Positions 20,529 through 29,910 of a DNA stretch of 64,000 bases are shown here, piece by piece (position 1 is the stretch's first letter; the number at the start of each line of letters is the position of its first letter). The translations under genes and the position numbers were made by a program. This stretch comes from Clostridia bacterium (GTDB lineage Bacteria > Bacillota > Clostridia > Oscillospirales > CAG-272). The notes beneath the pieces were generated by a model, which worked only from the letters and a program-made list of their open reading frames with translations, did not search any database and was not told the origin of the DNA. The DNA lies in the NCBI GenBank assembly GCA_017399145.1, contig JAFQEG010000010.1, positions 1 to 64,000 of the forward strand, in the 5' to 3' direction.

Positions 20529-21806
20529 CTATTTACCAAGCATAATTTTAATAATTTCTCTGTCTGTTTCACTCATACCAAGCTTAGCAAGTCTAGAAAC
20601 GTTTAAAATTGTATTTTCAACGCCCTTAGTAACAATACCCTCGCCTGAATAGAATTGATGACCGGAAAAGGTCATATCCATACCCATAATACCGGCATCA
20701 ACTGCCATAGAAATTTTAGCAGCACAGGAGCATTTTGCACCATCGCAAATTGTACCTGATAGAATAGCAATTGAGTTTACAAGAGTGTGGGCAATCTCAT
20801 AAAAATCTCCACCCTTTAAGTAGCAGATACCACAACCACAGCCACAGCCTGCAGAAATTGCACCACAGTATGCGGAAAGACAACCAATACCTGTCTTTTG
20901 ATGAATGGTAATAAGGTCAGAAATAATAAGCGCCCTTAAAAGCGTATCACGGCTAACGCATAGGTGTTCAGCATAAATAACGACAGGCACAGATGCGCAA
21001 ATACCTTGGTTACCACTACCTGAAATAATACAAACCGGTAATTCACAGCCACTCATTCTAGCATCAGACCCAGCCGCAGCATAAGCCCTTGCCCTTGTAC
21101 GTACGTCCTTTACACCACTTTCGTAAAGAGTTTTACCAATACAGGCGCCCCAATTTTCCTCCATACCCTTGTTTGCAATTGCCATATTCATAGAAATTTG
21201 GCTTTCCAAAAGTGGACGCAATTCCTCAAGGTCAACTGTTTTTGCAAATTCAACTATATCTCTCACGTTTAAAAGTGACCTGTCGGTAGATTCCTTTTCT
21301 ACCTGGTCATTCTCCGTGTGATAATTGCTAGTAATATCAACGCCATTTAATAGGACAGACACAACGTTTGTGTGTCTTTTTGCAAGCCTAACTTGGACAC
21401 TCTGTCCACAATTTTCTGCCTCAATGTATATTTCAAAGGCATTTTCTGTGTCAAGCTCGTATATTTCCATATTAACGGAATTTTGATATTCTCTTATTTT
21501 AGAAACGTCATTAATAGCACATAAAACCTGTAATTTTCTGTCAGGTGACTGTGATACAATTCCTGCACAAATAGCAGAATTTATACCATGCATACCACCG
21601 GTTAAGGGTACTATTACGCTTTTTACGTTTTTAATAATGTTACCACTTAATCCAACCCTTAATTTTTCAGGGTAAGCACCGAGTGCATGAGATGCAATTG
21701 AGGAAGCATAAGCAATAGCAATAGGCTCAGTACAGCCCATTGCAGGAATAAGCTCCTCCTTTAATGTGTCCGTATAAGCACGGATTAGCTCATTTGAAAG
21801 TGACAT
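20529..21806 (-). CDS. cyuA: L-cysteine desulfidase / serine dehydratase alpha-like (UPF0597)
   Basis: A 425-residue iron-sulfur lyase of the UPF0597 family. Markers are the N-terminal PAMGCTEPIAIAYA and the Cys-rich GCGCGCGICYLKGG, with further Cys in ICDGAKCSCAAK, that bind the cluster. Members degrade cysteine to pyruvate, ammonia and sulfide, or act on serine, in anaerobes. The length fits the family. It is the last gene of a run starting with a GH28-like gene and pyrR; this grouping has no obvious metabolic logic. Confidence 0.82.
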   Translation of the reverse strand: MSLSNELIRAYTDTLKEELIPAMGCTEPIAIAYASSIASHALGAYPEKLRVGLSGNIIKNVKSVIVPLTGGMHGINSAICAGIVSQSPDRKLQVLCAINDVSKIREYQNSVNMEIYELDTENAFEIYIEAENCGQSVQVRLAKRHTNVVSVLLNGVDITSNYHTENDQVEKESTDRSLLNVRDIVEFAKTVDLEELRPLLESQISMNMAIANKGMEENWGACIGKTLYESGVKDVRTRARAYAAAGSDARMSGCELPVCIISGSGNQGICASVPVVIYAEHLCVSRDTLLRALIISDLITIHQKTGIGCLSAYCGAISAGCGCGCGICYLKGGDFYEIAHTLVNSIAILSGTICDGAKCSCAAKISMAVDAGIMGMDMTFSGHQFYSGEGIVTKGVENTILNVSRLAKLGMSETDREIIKIMLGK

Positions 21807-21844
21807 AATACCTCTTTAAAAAGTAAATTTAGTTACGACAAATC

Positions 21845-22036
21845 CTAGATAATTTCCCTCTTTAAATAATACAAATCGTTATTACAAATCTCATCGTGAG
21901 TTACTGCAACAAGCTCCCAGCCCTGCTGACCTAGCTTGTTAAGATAGCTTTCAGGCTTTTCAAGCTTTACCGACCCAGGCTCTGAGCCGATTCTAATTAA
22001 ATACTGACTAACAACCCTATATTCGTATTTTTTCAT
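21845..22036 (-). CDS. small DUF4177-like protein
   Basis: 63 residues: MKKYEYRVV at the N-terminus, then LNKLGQQGWELVAV and a closing YYLKREI. This matches the small DUF4177 fold (YEYKVV...LNxLGxxGWELV...LKR). Function unknown. It starts 4 bases after the pyrR stop and is part of the same transcript. Confidence 0.75.
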   Translation of the reverse strand: MKKYEYRVVSQYLIRIGSEPGSVKLEKPESYLNKLGQQGWELVAVTHDEICNNDLYYLKREII

Positions 22037-22040
22037 TTTT

Positions 22041-22580
22041 TTATTCCTCTGTATCGTAAAGCTTTACGCCTGTTTCACCGTCAACGGTGTCAACAAGGAC
22101 CTTAATAAGCTCTGTTCTTGCAGTTGGGAAGTTTTTACCTGTGAAATTAGCGCAAATAGGCAATTCCCTGTGTCCTCTATCAATCAAAACCGCAAGCTGA
22201 ATTTTTGAGGGTCTGCCTAGAGTCATAAGTGCGTCCATTCCTGCACGGGCAGATCTGCCTGTAAATAAAACGTCGTCAACCATTACAACGGTTTTACCCT
22301 CAATATCAAAGGGAATGTTGGTCTTATTTTCATAAGAATCATTACTAACAGACAAGTCATCTCTGTGAGGATAAATATCTAAAACACCTACGTTTATCGA
22401 CACACCCTCAATATTTTTTATATTTTCAGCAATAATCTTAGCAATATCAACACCACGACTAAGAATACCCACAAGGCACAAATCCTGTGTGCCCTTGTTC
22501 TTTTCTATAATCTCGTGAGAAATACGTCTAAGTGAGCGAAGCACCGCTTCCTTATCCAAAAGAGTGGATTTTAATTTCAT
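22041..22580 (-). CDS. pyrR: PyrR: pyrimidine operon attenuator / uracil phosphoribosyltransferase
   Basis: A 179-residue type I phosphoribosyltransferase with the PRPP-binding loop VVMVDDVLFTGRSARAGMDAL and the PyrR-type PHRDDLS segment. PyrR binds pyr mRNA leaders in response to UMP and has weak uracil phosphoribosyltransferase activity. It is usually encoded with pyr genes; here no pyr gene is adjacent. Its start overlaps the upstream GH28-like gene by 4 bases. Confidence 0.88.
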   Translation of the reverse strand: MKLKSTLLDKEAVLRSLRRISHEIIEKNKGTQDLCLVGILSRGVDIAKIIAENIKNIEGVSINVGVLDIYPHRDDLSVSNDSYENKTNIPFDIEGKTVVMVDDVLFTGRSARAGMDALMTLGRPSKIQLAVLIDRGHRELPICANFTGKNFPTARTELIKVLVDTVDGETGVKLYDTEE

Positions 22581-23818
22581 TCTACCAAAGCTCCATTATG
22601 TAAAACGTTTTTACAGCCATTAACATATAGAGTATCCCCTGTCTTAAATGGGGCAGGCTGTAATTTTTCAATATTAGGCTGAAGGTCAAGCTTATTCTTA
22701 AAGTAAGGATGAGTTGACCCCTCCTTATATTCAAAGGTAACACCATTTAGAGAAATATCGGAAACGTTACCATTAGTACCAGCAATAATAGATGGATTTT
22801 CCTCAACAAAACGACAATTTTCAAGGACAACGTTTTTAATAATAGCCTTCTTCTCTGCGCCACAGATAACAAAGCCCTCGCCCTTGCCCCACCAGCCACC
22901 GGCGTGAATGTGAGTTTGACAATCAATATTGTAAATCCTTACGTTTTCAACAATTCCCTCATCTCCTGAGAAAATAGAAATTCCTCTGTTAGATGGAAGA
23001 ATTTTAATATCGTGTACAGAAACGTTTCTAATAACACTATATAAGTGACCAAAGCGAATTGCCGCCGAGCGAGATGACATTAAGCAGTCATAAACCTCAA
23101 TATTTTCGCAAACGCCATTTTCATTTGTAATACAGGTTGCCGCAAAGCAGTCGTCACCACAAAGGAAGGTACAATCTCTTACAACAATATTTTTTGAGGC
23201 AGTAAAGTGTACGCCGTCATTGTTTGCAATTCTGTTGTGATTATCAACGTAGCACTTTTCGAAAACAATATTTTCGCAGTTAGAAAATGTAACTGTCCAA
23301 CAGGGTGAATTAAATATCTTTAAATCGTGTACGTGTAGATTTTTACAGTTGTTAAAGAAAATAGGCTGTGATGGTCTTGTTATCTTTGTTTCAGGACCAA
23401 CAACGGTTTGCTCCTCAAATTCCTTTACCATTTCCTCACGTGCAACCTCGGAGGGGCACCAAGCATCAAAATTAACAAAGGCATCGCCATTCATTTGAAT
23501 TTTACCGCCACCACAAAGCTCAATATTATCGCAATCAAGAGCATAAATTAAGGAAATAGTCTTTACCATTTCATTGTGGTAAAACTCGTTTGCATAATAG
23601 TGGTCAAGATTACGGGACCCACAAAGCTCAGTGCCCGTTTCAATAACCACCTTCAAATCACCCTTTAAACGAATAGTGCCACAAAGGAAAATACCCTTGC
23701 CACCAAAAAGAAGAGTGTCACCCTTTTCACAGCTATCAATAGCCTTTTGAATAGCCTTGGTATCAAGAGTACATCCGTCACCCTTAGCACCAAAATCTCT
23801 TACGTTTACAATTTTCAT
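22577..23818 (-). CDS. GH28-like polygalacturonase family protein
   Basis: A 413-residue right-handed beta-helix protein starting with the pectinase-type VRDFGAKGDGCTLDTKAIQKAID. The GH28 catalytic pattern is present: NNDGVHFTAS (N-x-D), GDDCFA (DD), and GH with RFGHLYS. There is no signal peptide, so it may act on imported oligogalacturonides or on another glycan. It is the first gene of the operon with pyrR, the DUF4177-like gene and cyuA, driven by the promoter at 23853-23881. Confidence 0.85.
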   Translation of the reverse strand: MKIVNVRDFGAKGDGCTLDTKAIQKAIDSCEKGDTLLFGGKGIFLCGTIRLKGDLKVVIETGTELCGSRNLDHYYANEFYHNEMVKTISLIYALDCDNIELCGGGKIQMNGDAFVNFDAWCPSEVAREEMVKEFEEQTVVGPETKITRPSQPIFFNNCKNLHVHDLKIFNSPCWTVTFSNCENIVFEKCYVDNHNRIANNDGVHFTASKNIVVRDCTFLCGDDCFAATCITNENGVCENIEVYDCLMSSRSAAIRFGHLYSVIRNVSVHDIKILPSNRGISIFSGDEGIVENVRIYNIDCQTHIHAGGWWGKGEGFVICGAEKKAIIKNVVLENCRFVEENPSIIAGTNGNVSDISLNGVTFEYKEGSTHPYFKNKLDLQPNIEKLQPAPFKTGDTLYVNGCKNVLHNGALVE

Positions 23819-23852
23819 AAAAATCTCCTAAAAAGCATATTTATACATATTA

Positions 23853-23881
23853 ATTTTAACATTTAATAAATTAAATGTCAA
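23853..23881 (-). promoter_or_regulatory. sigma-A promoter of the GH28-pyrR-cyuA operon
   Basis: Minus strand TTGACA (23876-23881), 17-bp spacer, TAAAAT (23853-23858). It lies directly downstream of the duplicated mnmG 3' end. Confidence 0.85.
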
Positions 23882-23893
23882 CAAAAGCAAAAA

Positions 23894-23966
23894 TTACTTC
23901 CCCAAATAAATCAAAAGCACCGACACGTCAGCAGGTGAAACTCCAGATATACGGGAAGCTTGACCT
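23894..23966 (-). pseudogene. duplicated 3' end of mnmG (24 codons)
   Basis: On the minus strand this encodes the same last 24 residues as mnmG (from [10 protein letters not shown] to IYLGK) and a TAA stop. I count 11 codon differences from the working gene, all synonymous. There is no start, and the upstream end runs straight into a two-hairpin repeat at 23967. It lies 147 bp from the corresponding position in mnmG. The pattern of synonymous-only change means this tail came from a functional, diverged mnmG. Confidence 0.9.
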
Positions 23967-24025
23967 AAGCCTTCCCCTTTGATTGGAGGGGAAGGTGTCT
24001 GCGAAGCAGACGGATGAGGTGTAGA
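23967..24025. repeat. two-hairpin repeat, copy A (3' of mnmG)
   Basis: Layout: AAGCC, then a CCTTCCCC...GGGGAAGG hairpin, GTG, a TCTGC-GAA-GCAGA hairpin, and the conserved tail CGGATGAGGTGTAGA. Related copies are at 29911-29969 (3' of typA), 59170-59230 and 62519-62578. Confidence 0.88.
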
Positions 24026-24040
24026 TAGTAAAGCTTTATT

Positions 24041-25915
24041 TTATTTTCCTAAATAAATTAATAAAACCGACACGTCAGCAGGTGAAACTCCCGAAATTCT
24101 TGAAGCTTGACCAAGGGTAAGTGGCTTTACCTTATTAAGCTTTTGATAAGCCTCAATTCTAAGACCCTTAATCTGTGAATAATCAAGGTCCAAGGGAAGA
24201 GGCATTTCCTCCATTTTTGCTTGCTTAGCCACCTCTTGTAGCTGTTTTTTAACGTAGCCCTCGTATTTAATATCATTTTGAGCAGTAAACAAAACAGACT
24301 TAGGCAAGGCTTGCGGGCCTTTATCAAAGGACTTTAGCTTGTCCATATCTAATTGAGGCCTTTTTAAAAGCTCGCTAAGCTGAGTAGGCACAGAAATAGG
24401 CGAGGTACCATTTTCTTCAAGAATATTATTCAATTCATCGCTAGGATAAATAGTTACGTGAGATAGTCTATTCTTTTCGTCCTCAATTTGATTTCTTCTC
24501 TTTTCAAAGTGTGCCCATTGTAAATCCCCTACAAGACCAACACGTCTTCCAATAGGAGTTAGACGAATATCGGCAGTGTCCTGCCTTAAAAGTAAGCGAA
24601 ACTCTGACCTTGAGGTCATCATACGATAAGGCTCCCTTGTACCCTTAGTTACAAGGTCGTCAATTAAGGTGCCAATATAAGACGAGGAGCGAGGCAAAAT
24701 CATACACTCCTCCCCCTTAATTTTGAGGGAAGCGTTAATTCCTGCCACAAGACCCTGTGCGCCTGCCTCCTCATAGCCCGAGGTACCATTAAACTGTCCT
24801 GCTCCATAAAGACCACTAATTTTCTTATATTCAAGAGTCGCTAAAAGCTCTTGAGGGTCGGTGCAATCATACTCAATAGCATACGCATATCTTGTAACGA
24901 CTGCATTTTCAAAGCCCTTTAAGGAATGTAGCATTTCCATCTGCACCTCAATCGGCATTGAGGTAGAAAAGCCCTGTAAATACATTTCCTTAGTGTCAGC
25001 ACCGGTAGGCTCAACAAAAAGCTGATGCCTTGGCTTGTCTGCAAAGCGAACAATCTTGTCCTCAATTGAAGGGCAATATCTAGGTCCTGTGCCATGAATA
25101 TTACCTGAATACATAGCACTTTTTTGTAGATTATCTCTTATAATTTTGTGAGTTTGCTCGTTAGTATAAGCAATATAACAGGGTAGCTGATTTTTAATAG
25201 GATAGTCCTCTTCCCTAGTTGACCAGGAAAAGGGCAACGAATCAATTTCACCCTCTTGGATTTCAAGCTGAGAATAATCAATAGAATCACTGTGGACTCT
25301 TGCAGGGGTACCTGTCTTAAATCTCATCATTGAAATACCATTCTTAAGTAGGGAATCAGTTAAAAACCCTGCGTGAGTTAGAGAGTCGGGTCCGGAATGA
25401 TAGCAAATATTACCTGTATGTATAGTTGCATTTAAGTAAGTGCCTGTACAAAGAATTACAGCCTGAGAATAGTATTTTTCCCCAAGACGTGTGGCAATTC
25501 CCTCTATTTTCCTTGTCCCGTTTTCCTCTTTTACAAGAATATCGGTAACCTCTGCTTGTACAATTCTTAAATTCTTAGTATTCTCCAAAACAGACTTCAT
25601 ATATGAGCGATATTTCATTCTGTCAGCCTGTATTCTCTTAGAGTAAACGGCAGCGCCCTTACCTAAATTAAGGGTCCTTGTTTGTAGGGTAACGTAGTCC
25701 GCACCCTTGCCCATTTCGCCACCCAAGGCATCAATTTCATAAACTAAATGACCCTTAGCCGTACCACCGATAGATGGATTACAGGGCAAATTTGCCACTG
25801 CATCTAGGGACATTGTAAATAGAATGGTATTCATACCCATTCTTGCACAGGCTAAAGAGGCCTCAACCCCTGCGTGACCTGCACCAACGACGATTACGTC
25901 AACTGTATTTGACAT
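24041..25915 (-). CDS. mnmG: tRNA uridine 5-carboxymethylaminomethyl modification enzyme MnmG
   Basis: A 624-residue FAD protein that works with MnmE to modify the wobble uridine of several tRNAs. The FAD-binding VVGAGHAGVEASLA is at the N-terminus; the signature GGTAKGHLVYEIDALGGEMG and the GidA C-terminal helical domain ([18 protein letters not shown]) follow. It is complete and of normal length. Its 3' end is present a second time about 147 bp downstream. It starts 12 bases after rlmH. Confidence 0.96.
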   Translation of the reverse strand: MSNTVDVIVVGAGHAGVEASLACARMGMNTILFTMSLDAVANLPCNPSIGGTAKGHLVYEIDALGGEMGKGADYVTLQTRTLNLGKGAAVYSKRIQADRMKYRSYMKSVLENTKNLRIVQAEVTDILVKEENGTRKIEGIATRLGEKYYSQAVILCTGTYLNATIHTGNICYHSGPDSLTHAGFLTDSLLKNGISMMRFKTGTPARVHSDSIDYSQLEIQEGEIDSLPFSWSTREEDYPIKNQLPCYIAYTNEQTHKIIRDNLQKSAMYSGNIHGTGPRYCPSIEDKIVRFADKPRHQLFVEPTGADTKEMYLQGFSTSMPIEVQMEMLHSLKGFENAVVTRYAYAIEYDCTDPQELLATLEYKKISGLYGAGQFNGTSGYEEAGAQGLVAGINASLKIKGEECMILPRSSSYIGTLIDDLVTKGTREPYRMMTSRSEFRLLLRQDTADIRLTPIGRRVGLVGDLQWAHFEKRRNQIEDEKNRLSHVTIYPSDELNNILEENGTSPISVPTQLSELLKRPQLDMDKLKSFDKGPQALPKSVLFTAQNDIKYEGYVKKQLQEVAKQAKMEEMPLPLDLDYSQIKGLRIEAYQKLNKVKPLTLGQASRISGVSPADVSVLLIYLGK

Positions 25916-25927
25916 ATTATTCTCTCT

Positions 25928-26410
25928 TTATTTGTGATATTTTGTTCCGTTAATTATAGTTAATGCACGATAAATGCTTTCGCATAAAATAACCCTTAAT
26001 AGCTGATGAGGAAAGGTAAGAGGCGAAATTGAAAGCTTAAAGTCCGCCCTTTGCTTAACTCCCTTCGAAAGACCAAAGGAGGAACCAATAATAAAAGCAA
26101 TTTCGCTGTGACCCTGTGTCGTAATTTGAGATATTTTCGAGGCTAATTCAGGGCTTGAAAGCATCTTACCCTCAACGCACATAGCAATAACGTAAGATTT
26201 GCTTGATAGCCTTTCAAATATCTTTTTTTCCTCAGCTAATAGACAAGCGTCAATCTGCGCTTGACTTGGATTTTCCGGTAGCCTTTCCTCCTTTAATTGA
26301 ATATGCTCAACCCTTGAAAAGGCACCCATTCTTTTTGTATATTCAAGACAAGCCTCTCGAAGATAGGACTCCTTTAAATCCCCAATTGAAATAATCTTAA
26401 TATTAAGCAT
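25928..26410 (-). CDS. rlmH: 23S rRNA pseudouridine-1915 N3-methyltransferase
   Basis: About 160 residues of the SPOUT-type RlmH family, which methylates pseudouridine 1915 of 23S rRNA. Family motifs: MLNIKIISIGDLKESY at the N-terminus, FIIGSSFGLSKGV, and the C-terminal LTFPHQLLRVILCESIYRALTI...YHK. The ATG at 26410, with AGGTG upstream, is preferred over a GTG nine bases earlier. The gene overlaps the upstream lyase-like gene. Its 3' end is a known integration site for SCC elements in staphylococci, but none is seen here. Confidence 0.93.
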   Translation of the reverse strand: MLNIKIISIGDLKESYLREACLEYTKRMGAFSRVEHIQLKEERLPENPSQAQIDACLLAEEKKIFERLSSKSYVIAMCVEGKMLSSPELASKISQITTQGHSEIAFIIGSSFGLSKGVKQRADFKLSISPLTFPHQLLRVILCESIYRALTIINGTKYHK

Positions 26411-27656
26411 TATTTTCACCTAACAAAAGCTGTGCCGAGGTAAGAATAGCAATCTTACCGCTTTCATAGGTAAGGGACCCTTGGAAAAAGGCAGTATATG
26501 GTGGTCTTATAGGACCGTCAGCGCTTAACTCAATAGATGACCCTTGAGTAAATGCACCTGCCGCCATAATAACCTCGTCCTGATATCCGGGCATAGCCCA
26601 AGGCATAGGGGTAACGTAAGAATCAACAGGACTTGCACTCTGTATTCCTTGACAGAATTTTATAAGCCCCTCGGGATAGCCAAACTTAATCGTTTGAATT
26701 ATGTCTGAGCGAAATTCGTTGTACTTAGGAAACACCTCAAAGCCTAGCTTTTCATACACGTATGAAGCAAAATGCGCAGTTTTCTTAGCCTGCATAACCA
26801 CGTGAGGCGCTAGGAAAAAGCCCTTAAATAAATTTCTGTTTTGACCAAGTGAGGCGCCAACCTCACAGCCTGTACCAACCGAGGTAAGTCTGTATGAGGC
26901 TAACTCAACCGCCCTTTTCGTACCTGCAATATAGCCACCACTTTCGGCAATTCCACCACCTGGATTTTTAATAAGAGAGCCAATAATCATATCAGCCCCT
27001 ACGTGACAGGGCTCACGTGACTCACAAAACTCACCATAGCAGTTGTCAACAACCACGTAAGCCTTGCTTCTTGCATGTACAAAATCGCAAATTTTGCCAA
27101 TTTCATCAATAGTAAGAGTAGGTCTATTTAAATAACCCTTAGAGCGCTGAATAAATACAACCTTTACTCTCTCTCCATACTCATTTAGCTTTTTCTCAAT
27201 ACCCTCATAGTCAATTTTGTCCTCAATAAAATCAACCTGATCGTACTGTACGCCAAAATCAGCCAAGGACCCATCACCATTTGCCCCATTTATGCCTATA
27301 ACCTCGCAAAGAGTATCATAAGGCGCATTTGTAACGGATAGCATAACGTCATTTGGTCTTAAAAGACCAAAAAGACCGATAGAAAGAGCTGTTGTACCAT
27401 TAGGGATAGTGTGTCTTACAAAGGCACTCTCTGCCCCAAAAACGTCGGCATAAACCTTGTCTAGGGCATCTCTTCCTATATCGTCGTAGCCATAACCGGT
27501 AGTCCCTGCAAACATAGTGTCAGAAACTCGGTTTTCCTTAAAATAATGTAAAATTCTTTCTGTATTTTCAAAGCAGATTTTTTCAAGCTCAGCAAACTGC
27601 TCGGCCAAGTCCCTCTCTGCCTCGATTGATATTTGCTTTAGTTTTTCGCTAATCAT
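26403..27656 (-). CDS. PLP-dependent methionine gamma-lyase family protein
   Basis: A 417-residue aminotransferase-fold enzyme of the family annotated as methionine gamma-lyase or aluminium-resistance protein (YnbB type). Visible: MFAGTTGYGYDDIGRD near residue 47, the cofactor region TIPNGTTALSIGLFGLLRPND, VVDNCYGEFCE, and GSLIKNPGGGIAESGGYIAG with the probable PLP-lysine. The reaction in vivo is not established. It is co-transcribed with rlmH and mnmG. Confidence 0.85.
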   Translation of the reverse strand: MISEKLKQISIEAERDLAEQFAELEKICFENTERILHYFKENRVSDTMFAGTTGYGYDDIGRDALDKVYADVFGAESAFVRHTIPNGTTALSIGLFGLLRPNDVMLSVTNAPYDTLCEVIGINGANGDGSLADFGVQYDQVDFIEDKIDYEGIEKKLNEYGERVKVVFIQRSKGYLNRPTLTIDEIGKICDFVHARSKAYVVVDNCYGEFCESREPCHVGADMIIGSLIKNPGGGIAESGGYIAGTKRAVELASYRLTSVGTGCEVGASLGQNRNLFKGFFLAPHVVMQAKKTAHFASYVYEKLGFEVFPKYNEFRSDIIQTIKFGYPEGLIKFCQGIQSASPVDSYVTPMPWAMPGYQDEVIMAAGAFTQGSSIELSADGPIRPPYTAFFQGSLTYESGKIAILTSAQLLLGENNA

Positions 27657-27683
27657 TTTAACCTCTGTTTTTTTATGCTATTT

Positions 27684-29735
27684 TTATCGTCTAAAAAAGC
27701 CAAAGCCTCTTGTCCTTCCCTTTTTAGGACGGAAGCGCCTTATAATATTCTTGCCTTCTATACGTCTTATTACGTCGTAGTCCTTGTGCCAGCCCTCTCT
27801 TCTAGGCTCACCCACATAGTAGTAAATAACCTTTGATGGAAGAGCGTTTAGGAAAACGTCAGCGCCCATATAATCAACGGTTGCACAAAGCTCAATTACC
27901 CTAAGCTTACGGCAATCCATAAATGCCCTGTCCTCTATTCTTTGAAGAGTAGATGGAAGACTAGGAATTTTCTTTATTTTCAAGTTACCACGAAAGGCCT
28001 CCTTGCCAATAACCTTAATACCATAAGGCAAGGACTCTATGTTAGAATTTATATCACACTTAACAAGGGTAAAGTCCTCAACTAAAAGGTCAAGACCAAT
28101 AAGATTTTTCATTTCCTCAATCTTATTATCTACCTTGTAGCCGTGACCCTTTGCCATTTTATAGTAGTAAAGGGCAGAAACGTAATCCTTTTCGTGCGAG
28201 CGAGAAATCTCACCCTTTTCATAAGCTTCGGCAAGTAATGAGCAGGCGTCGGTTGCGCCCTTTCCAATAGCTAACTCAAAATATTCCTTTGACTTATAGC
28301 TTTCGTTATAAACGGACCTGTAATATTTTCCAAGACCCAAATAAGCCAATGGCTCCCCGGCTCTACAAGCTTCACTCAAAACCTCAAATGATCTTTTTCT
28401 GTTAGGATAGGTCTTATCTAAAAGGAAATTACCATACTCAGCCATACCACAGGTACAGCCCTTAGAAACGGCTAACTCATAAGCATCAATAACCATTTGC
28501 TCGTCTTTTCTTGCCCAAATATACTTTAAAAGACTAGCATGCCTTGTATATGCAAGTGGAATGTCTAATTCCTTACCCTTTAAGTAATACTCCCCTGCCT
28601 TTTCAAGATTAAACTCAACGCCACGACCATAAAAATAACAGTCGCCAATATAAACCAAGGCTTCCTTTTTTCCACACTCAAAGGCTTTTTCGAAATAATG
28701 CTTAGCCATATCAAAGCTAACCTCTGTGCCAACACCATAAACGTAGCATTCGCCTAAAAGACATAAAGCAAAGCCATTGTCCGAGTCCTTATATTCTTGT
28801 AAAATTGCAAAGCCCTTTTCCTTGTTACCGGGAATGTGTGAAAGGCTATGAATATATTTGTTAGCCAAATAAAGGTCATCGGGTGGAGTTACTCCTTCCG
28901 CAAGACAAAGAGAAAGGTAGTATTCTGCCCTATCTGGATTTGGCAAGGTGCCAAGACCATCAAAATAACAAAGTGCAAGAGAGGAATATGATTTTTTAAA
29001 TTTTTTCTTTTCTGCTAATGATAAATATTCAAAGGCAGTTTTAAAATCCTTAGCCTCGCCATAAAGACCATCTATGTAAATTTCAGCTAAAAGACATAGA
29101 CAGTAGGGGTTTTTAAGTGTAACACCATATTTTAAAAGATCTAATCCAAAGTCAATATCACATTCAACTACTGTGCCATTAAGATAATATCTAGCAATGC
29201 GACCAATAGAGTTAATAGACCCAGCCAAAAGACCCTTTTCATAGTATTCGTATGCTTTTTCAAAGTCCCTGTTTACACCATAAAATGCGCCTTGATTAGT
29301 AAGGGCATTAGGCACACCGGCAAGTCCTGCCTCGGTAACCAGAGAAACTGCCTTATCCATATCTACCTCTGTGCCAAAACCGGAATAATGGCACACGCCC
29401 AAAAGGTCAATTGCTCTCTTAGACCCTAGGTCAATAGCCTTTTTTGCAAGGTCAAGAGTTTTTTGGTAATCCCTTTCTACAAAAAATCCAAAGGAATACA
29501 TATAGGCAAGACCATAGTAGCCGTCAGCACAGCCAAGGGATGCGCTTTTTTCCATAAGCTGATAGGCACGTGCATAATCAATAGGCGCAAAAATGCCTTG
29601 AATATAGCAATCGCCTAACTCAAACATTTCCTGTGGCGAGAGGGCACCCTCTCTTTGAGAAAGGTCAAGATATATTTCCTCTTTTTCCTTCAAAATTTTC
29701 TCAATGCAAGTAACTATTTCTCTTTTAGAAAGCAT
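27684..29735 (-). CDS. Sel1-repeat protein with C-terminal leucine-rich repeat
   Basis: About 683 residues. Start MLSKREIVTC, with GGAGG 7 bases upstream, rather than 18 bases earlier. From about residue 35 to 540 it consists of tandem Sel1/TPR-like helical repeats (A...LGxCYxxGxG...D...A...Y), a scaffold for protein contacts. Residues about 560-640 form a BspA-type LRR_5 unit (SLPYGIKVIGKEAFRGN, LPSTLQRIEDRAFMDCRKL). It ends in a basic, Arg/Gly/Phe-rich tail. There is no signal peptide. The combination suggests an intracellular adaptor; partners are unknown. Confidence 0.82.
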   Translation of the reverse strand: MLSKREIVTCIEKILKEKEEIYLDLSQREGALSPQEMFELGDCYIQGIFAPIDYARAYQLMEKSASLGCADGYYGLAYMYSFGFFVERDYQKTLDLAKKAIDLGSKRAIDLLGVCHYSGFGTEVDMDKAVSLVTEAGLAGVPNALTNQGAFYGVNRDFEKAYEYYEKGLLAGSINSIGRIARYYLNGTVVECDIDFGLDLLKYGVTLKNPYCLCLLAEIYIDGLYGEAKDFKTAFEYLSLAEKKKFKKSYSSLALCYFDGLGTLPNPDRAEYYLSLCLAEGVTPPDDLYLANKYIHSLSHIPGNKEKGFAILQEYKDSDNGFALCLLGECYVYGVGTEVSFDMAKHYFEKAFECGKKEALVYIGDCYFYGRGVEFNLEKAGEYYLKGKELDIPLAYTRHASLLKYIWARKDEQMVIDAYELAVSKGCTCGMAEYGNFLLDKTYPNRKRSFEVLSEACRAGEPLAYLGLGKYYRSVYNESYKSKEYFELAIGKGATDACSLLAEAYEKGEISRSHEKDYVSALYYYKMAKGHGYKVDNKIEEMKNLIGLDLLVEDFTLVKCDINSNIESLPYGIKVIGKEAFRGNLKIKKIPSLPSTLQRIEDRAFMDCRKLRVIELCATVDYMGADVFLNALPSKVIYYYVGEPRREGWHKDYDVIRRIEGKNIIRRFRPKKGRTRGFGFFRR

Positions 29736-29767
29736 AAAAACCTCCATAAGCATACTATATCATTATA

Positions 29768-29796
29768 ATTTTATCATAATAATATTTTAAAGTCAA
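29768..29796 (-). promoter_or_regulatory. promoter of the Sel1-lyase-rlmH-mnmG operon
   Basis: Minus strand TTGACT (29791-29796), 17-bp spacer, TAAAAT (29768-29773), 33 bases before the Sel1 start. Confidence 0.8.
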
Positions 29797-29853
29797 TATT
29801 TCATTCTTATAAGAGGCATAGAAAAAAGAGGACAAACAGTCCTCTTTTCGTTA

Positions 29854-29907
29854 TTACTTTAACTTAGCTTGTGCCTTAAGTCTATTTTGAGTATTTAGAA
29901 TTTTCTT
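29854..29907 (-). pseudogene. duplicated 3' end of typA (17 codons) with terminator
   Basis: On the minus strand this encodes the same last 17 residues as typA (KKILNTQNRL to AKLK) and TAA. I count seven codon differences, all synonymous. It is followed by its own terminator (29823-29848, stem core AGAGGAC/GTCCTCT), which differs in sequence from the one after the working typA. The upstream end meets the two-hairpin repeat at 29911. It lies 153 bp from the equivalent position in typA. Confidence 0.9.
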
Positions 29908-29910
29908 TCA

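Noticed and set aside
25928..26410. SCC-type integration at the rlmH 3' end
   Set aside because: rlmH is followed 12 bases later by an intact mnmG; no duplicated rlmH end or recombinase is present.
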